Shown here: positions 61,731 to 64,000 of the stretch, one piece after another
Position numbering within the stretch: position 1 is the first letter of the stretch
Layout of the letters: each line of letters opens with the position of its first letter
Assembly (NCBI RefSeq): GCF_051014445.1
Contig: NW_027488365.1
Coordinates: 45,208,001 to 45,272,000 of the forward strand
From: Colletes latitarsis
Lineage: Eukaryota > Arthropoda > Insecta > Hymenoptera > Colletidae
Direction: 5' to 3'
DNA length: 64,000 bases
The notes under the pieces: model-generated
What the model saw: the letters and a program-made list of their open reading frames with translations, nothing else
Database searches by the model: none
Told to the model about the DNA's origin: nothing
Program-made: the position numbers and the translations under genes

Positions 61731-64000
61731 CCGGTTAGGTCTGGGTTAGGTCTGGGTTATGCCCGCATCTGGCTCATGATTTTGCCTTCATCGCATACTT
61801 GTTGGCCAGATCCTGGGATTTTTCCGTGTTTGAATCACGTAGTAATGTGGTAACACACTGAAGCTGTCAATTAAACCTGGTTTCGATCAATATTTTAGAG
61901 GATAACACCGGTTAGGTCTGGGTTAGGTGTGGGTTATGCCCGCATCTGGCTCATGATTTTGCCTTCTTCGCATACTTGTTGGCCAGATCCTGGGTTTTTT
62001 CCGTGTTTGAATCACGTAGTAATGTGGTACCACACAGAAACAGTCCATTAAACCTGGATTCGGACAGTATTTTGGAGGATAACACCGGTTAGGTCTGGGT
62101 TAGGTCTGGGTTATGCCCGCATCTGGCTCATGATTTTGCCTTCTTCGCATACTTGTTGGCCAGATCTTGGGATTTTTTCGTGTTTGAATCACGTAGTAAT
62201 GTGGTAACACACTGAAGCAGTCAATTAAACCTGGTTTCGATCAATATTTTAGAGGATAACACCGGTTAGGTCTGGGTTAGGTCTGGGTTATGCCCGCATC
62301 TAGCTCATGATTTTGCCTTCATCGCATACTTGTTGGCCAGATCCTGGGGTTTTTCCGTGTTTGAATCACGTAGTAATGTGGTAACACACTGAAGCAGTCA
62401 ATTAAACCTGGTTTCGATCAATATTTCAGAGGATAACACCGGTTAGGTCTGGGTTAGGTCTGGGAAATGCGCGCATCTGGCTTATTCTTTCGCCTTCTTC
62501 GCATACTTGTTGGCCAGATCCTGGGTTTTTTTCGTGTTTGAATCACGTAGGAATGTGATAACACACTGAAGCAGTCAATTAAACCTGGTTTCGATCAATA
62601 TTTTAGAGGATAACACCGGTTAGGTCTGGGTTAGGTCTGGGATATGCGCGCATCTGGCTTATGCTTTCGCCTTTTTCGCAAACTTGTTGGCCAGATCCTG
62701 GGTTTTTTCCGTGTTTGAATCACGTTGTAATATTGTACCACACTGAGGCAGTCAATTAAACCTGGATTCGGACAGTATTTTGGAGGATAACACCGGTTAG
62801 GTCTGGGTTAGGTCTGGGTTATGTCCGCACCTGGCTCATGATTTTGCCTTCTTCGCATACTTGTTGGCCAGATCTTGGGTTTTTTTCGTGTTTGAATCAC
62901 GTAGTAATGTGGTAACACACTGAAGCAGTCAATTAAACCTGGTTTCGATCAATATTTTAGAGGATAACACCGGTTAGGTCTGGGTTAGGTCTGGGTTATG
63001 CCCGCATCTGGCTCATGATTTTGCCTTCATCGCATACCTGTTGGCCAGATCCTGGGTTTTTTCCGTGTTTGAATCACGTAGTAATGTGGTAACACACTGA
63101 AGCAGTCAATTAAACCTGGTTTCGATCAATATTTCAGAGGATAACACCGGTTAGGTCTGGGTTAGGTCTGGAAATGCGCGCATCTGGCTTATTCTTTCGC
63201 CTTCTTCGCATACTTGTTGGGCAGATCCTGGGTTTTTTTCGTGTTTGAATCACGTAGTAATGTGGTAACACACTGAAGCTGTCAATTAAACCTGGTTTCG
63301 ATCAATATTTTAGAGGATAACACCGGTTAGGTCTGGGTTAGGTCTGGGATATGCGCGCATCTGGCTCATGATTTTGCCTTCTTCGCATACTTGTTGGGCA
63401 GATCCTGGGTTTTTTTCGTGTTTGAATCACGTAGTAATGTGGTAACACACTGAAGCTGTCAATTAAACCTGGTTTCGATCAATATTTTAGAGGATAACAC
63501 CGGTTAGGTCTGGGTTAGGTCTGGGTTATGCCCGCATCTGGCTCATGATTTTGCCTTCATCGCATACTTGTTGGCCAGATCCTGGGTTTTTTCCGTGTTT
63601 GAATCACGTAGTAATGTGGGAACACACTGAAGCAGTCTTTTAAACCTGGTTTCGATCAATGTTTCAGAGGATAACACCGGTTAGGTCTGGGTTAGGTCTG
63701 GGATATGCGCGCATCTGGCTCATGATTTTGCCTTCTTCGCATAGTTGTTGGCCAGATCCTGGGATTTTTTCGTGTTTGAATCACGTAGTAATGTGGTAAC
63801 ACACTGAAGCTGTCAATTAAACCTGGTTTCGATCAATATTTTAGAGGATAACACCGGTTAGGTCTGGGTTAGGTCTGGGTTATGCCCGCATCTGGCTCAT
63901 GATTTTGCCTTCTTCGCATACTTGTTGGCCAGATCCTGGGTTTTTTTCGTGTTTGAATCACGTAGTAATGTGGTAACACACTGAAGCTGTCAATTAAACC
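61731..64000 (+). repeat. Right-hand mixed monomers running off the window
   Basis: Types A, B, C and a D-like unit continue to the last base, which falls inside a type A right part (CAATTAAACC). The block at 63.5-63.75 kb has the CAGTCTTTTAAACC and GCATAGTTGTTGG markers of 60.15-60.4 kb at offset 3362 (19 monomers minus 1). The array clearly continues beyond 64000. Confidence 0.85.

Larger units (their letters stand above)
1..64000 (+). repeat. 177-bp satellite array filling the window
   Basis: Successive TAACACCGG starts fall at 1, 178, 355, 532, 709, 885, 1062 and so on, giving a 177-bp period that holds to the last base, all in one orientation. Most units are exactly 177 bp; 176-bp units come from single-base losses (for example GATTTTGCC to GATTTGCC, or TTTGAATCACG to TTTGATCACG), and 166- and 188-bp units come from loss or gain of one 11-bp subrepeat. 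No interruption by unique sequence, transposon or gene is visible, so all gene-free stretches are satellite. Because 177 is 59 codons, reading frames stay in register between monomers; in type A all three forward frames contain stops (frame 1 at 1, 22, 52, 106, 115; frame 2 at 11, 134; frame 3 at 126, 147, 171). Neither edge of the array lies in the window. A centromeric, pericentromeric or subtelomeric location is inference. Confidence 0.98.

Noticed and set aside
1..64000. CRISPR array
   Set aside because: Regularly spaced conserved segments are present, but the sequence between them is equally repeated. There are no unique spacers and no cas genes.
1..64000. Transposon or retroelement origin of the monomer
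   Set aside because: I found no terminal inverted repeats, target-site duplications, poly-A tails or reverse transcriptase or transposase coding traces, and no inserted element interrupts the array.
1..64000. Inverted segments inside the array
   Set aside because: Reading the whole window, every monomer I located has TAACACCGG (or its variants) on the plus strand. I found no orientation switch.

Overview
The whole window, base 1 to base 64000, is one uninterrupted head-to-tail satellite DNA array. The monomer is 177 bp (by my hand count 43.5% G+C, 34 C, 43 G, 6 CpG) and about 360 copies fit in the window. Monomer position 1 is set here at the T of TAACACCGG. Every monomer lies in the same orientation. 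I found no flanking unique DNA, transposon, RNA gene, CRISPR array or credible protein gene. The few open reading frames of 79-95 codons are by-products of the repeat and are not annotated as genes.

The DNA is most likely eukaryotic: a nucleosome-sized satellite with mosaic higher-order structure, of the kind found at centromeres, pericentromeres or subtelomeres of plants and animals. I do not recognise the family and cannot name the organism. CpG is only mildly depleted (observed/expected about 0.7 in one common monomer), which weakly argues against long-term heavy CpG methylation.

Within a monomer: an 11-bp direct repeat (GGTTAGGTCTG, normally two copies, positions 8-29) forms a G-rich, telomere-like block; a type-specific 5' part (about 32-73); a conserved core ending in a T-tract (73-99); a dyad at 121-132; and a type-specific 3' part (128-175) with a second dyad AAACCTGGTTT (148-158). 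At least six monomer types (A to F) can be told apart, plus clear chimeras.

Layout: 1-4.4 kb is mixed monomers, beginning with a block related to 4.4-5.4 kb. 4401-9356 is two tandem 2478-bp (14-monomer) units. 9.36-10.8 kb holds a dispersed block also seen near 2.5-3.5 and 43.0-44.6 kb. About 10.8-26.7 kb is a 7426-bp (42-monomer) segment duplicated in tandem, the second copy enlarged by an internal 1061-bp (6-monomer) duplication. About 25.1-30.8 kb repeats with a 2475-bp period; 28.4-36.9 kb with a 5140-bp period; 36.4-42.5 kb with a 2840 to 3194-bp period. 42.5-48.8 kb is mixed; 48.8-50.6 kb has an 885-bp (5-monomer) duplication; 51.7-56.9 kb a 3360/3537-bp duplication; and 55.9-64 kb 9-monomer (1592/1593-bp) units. 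There is thus no single fixed higher-order unit, but nested segmental duplications of changing size, as expected from ongoing unequal exchange, replication slippage and gene conversion. Any role in chromatin, centromere or telomere biology is inference.
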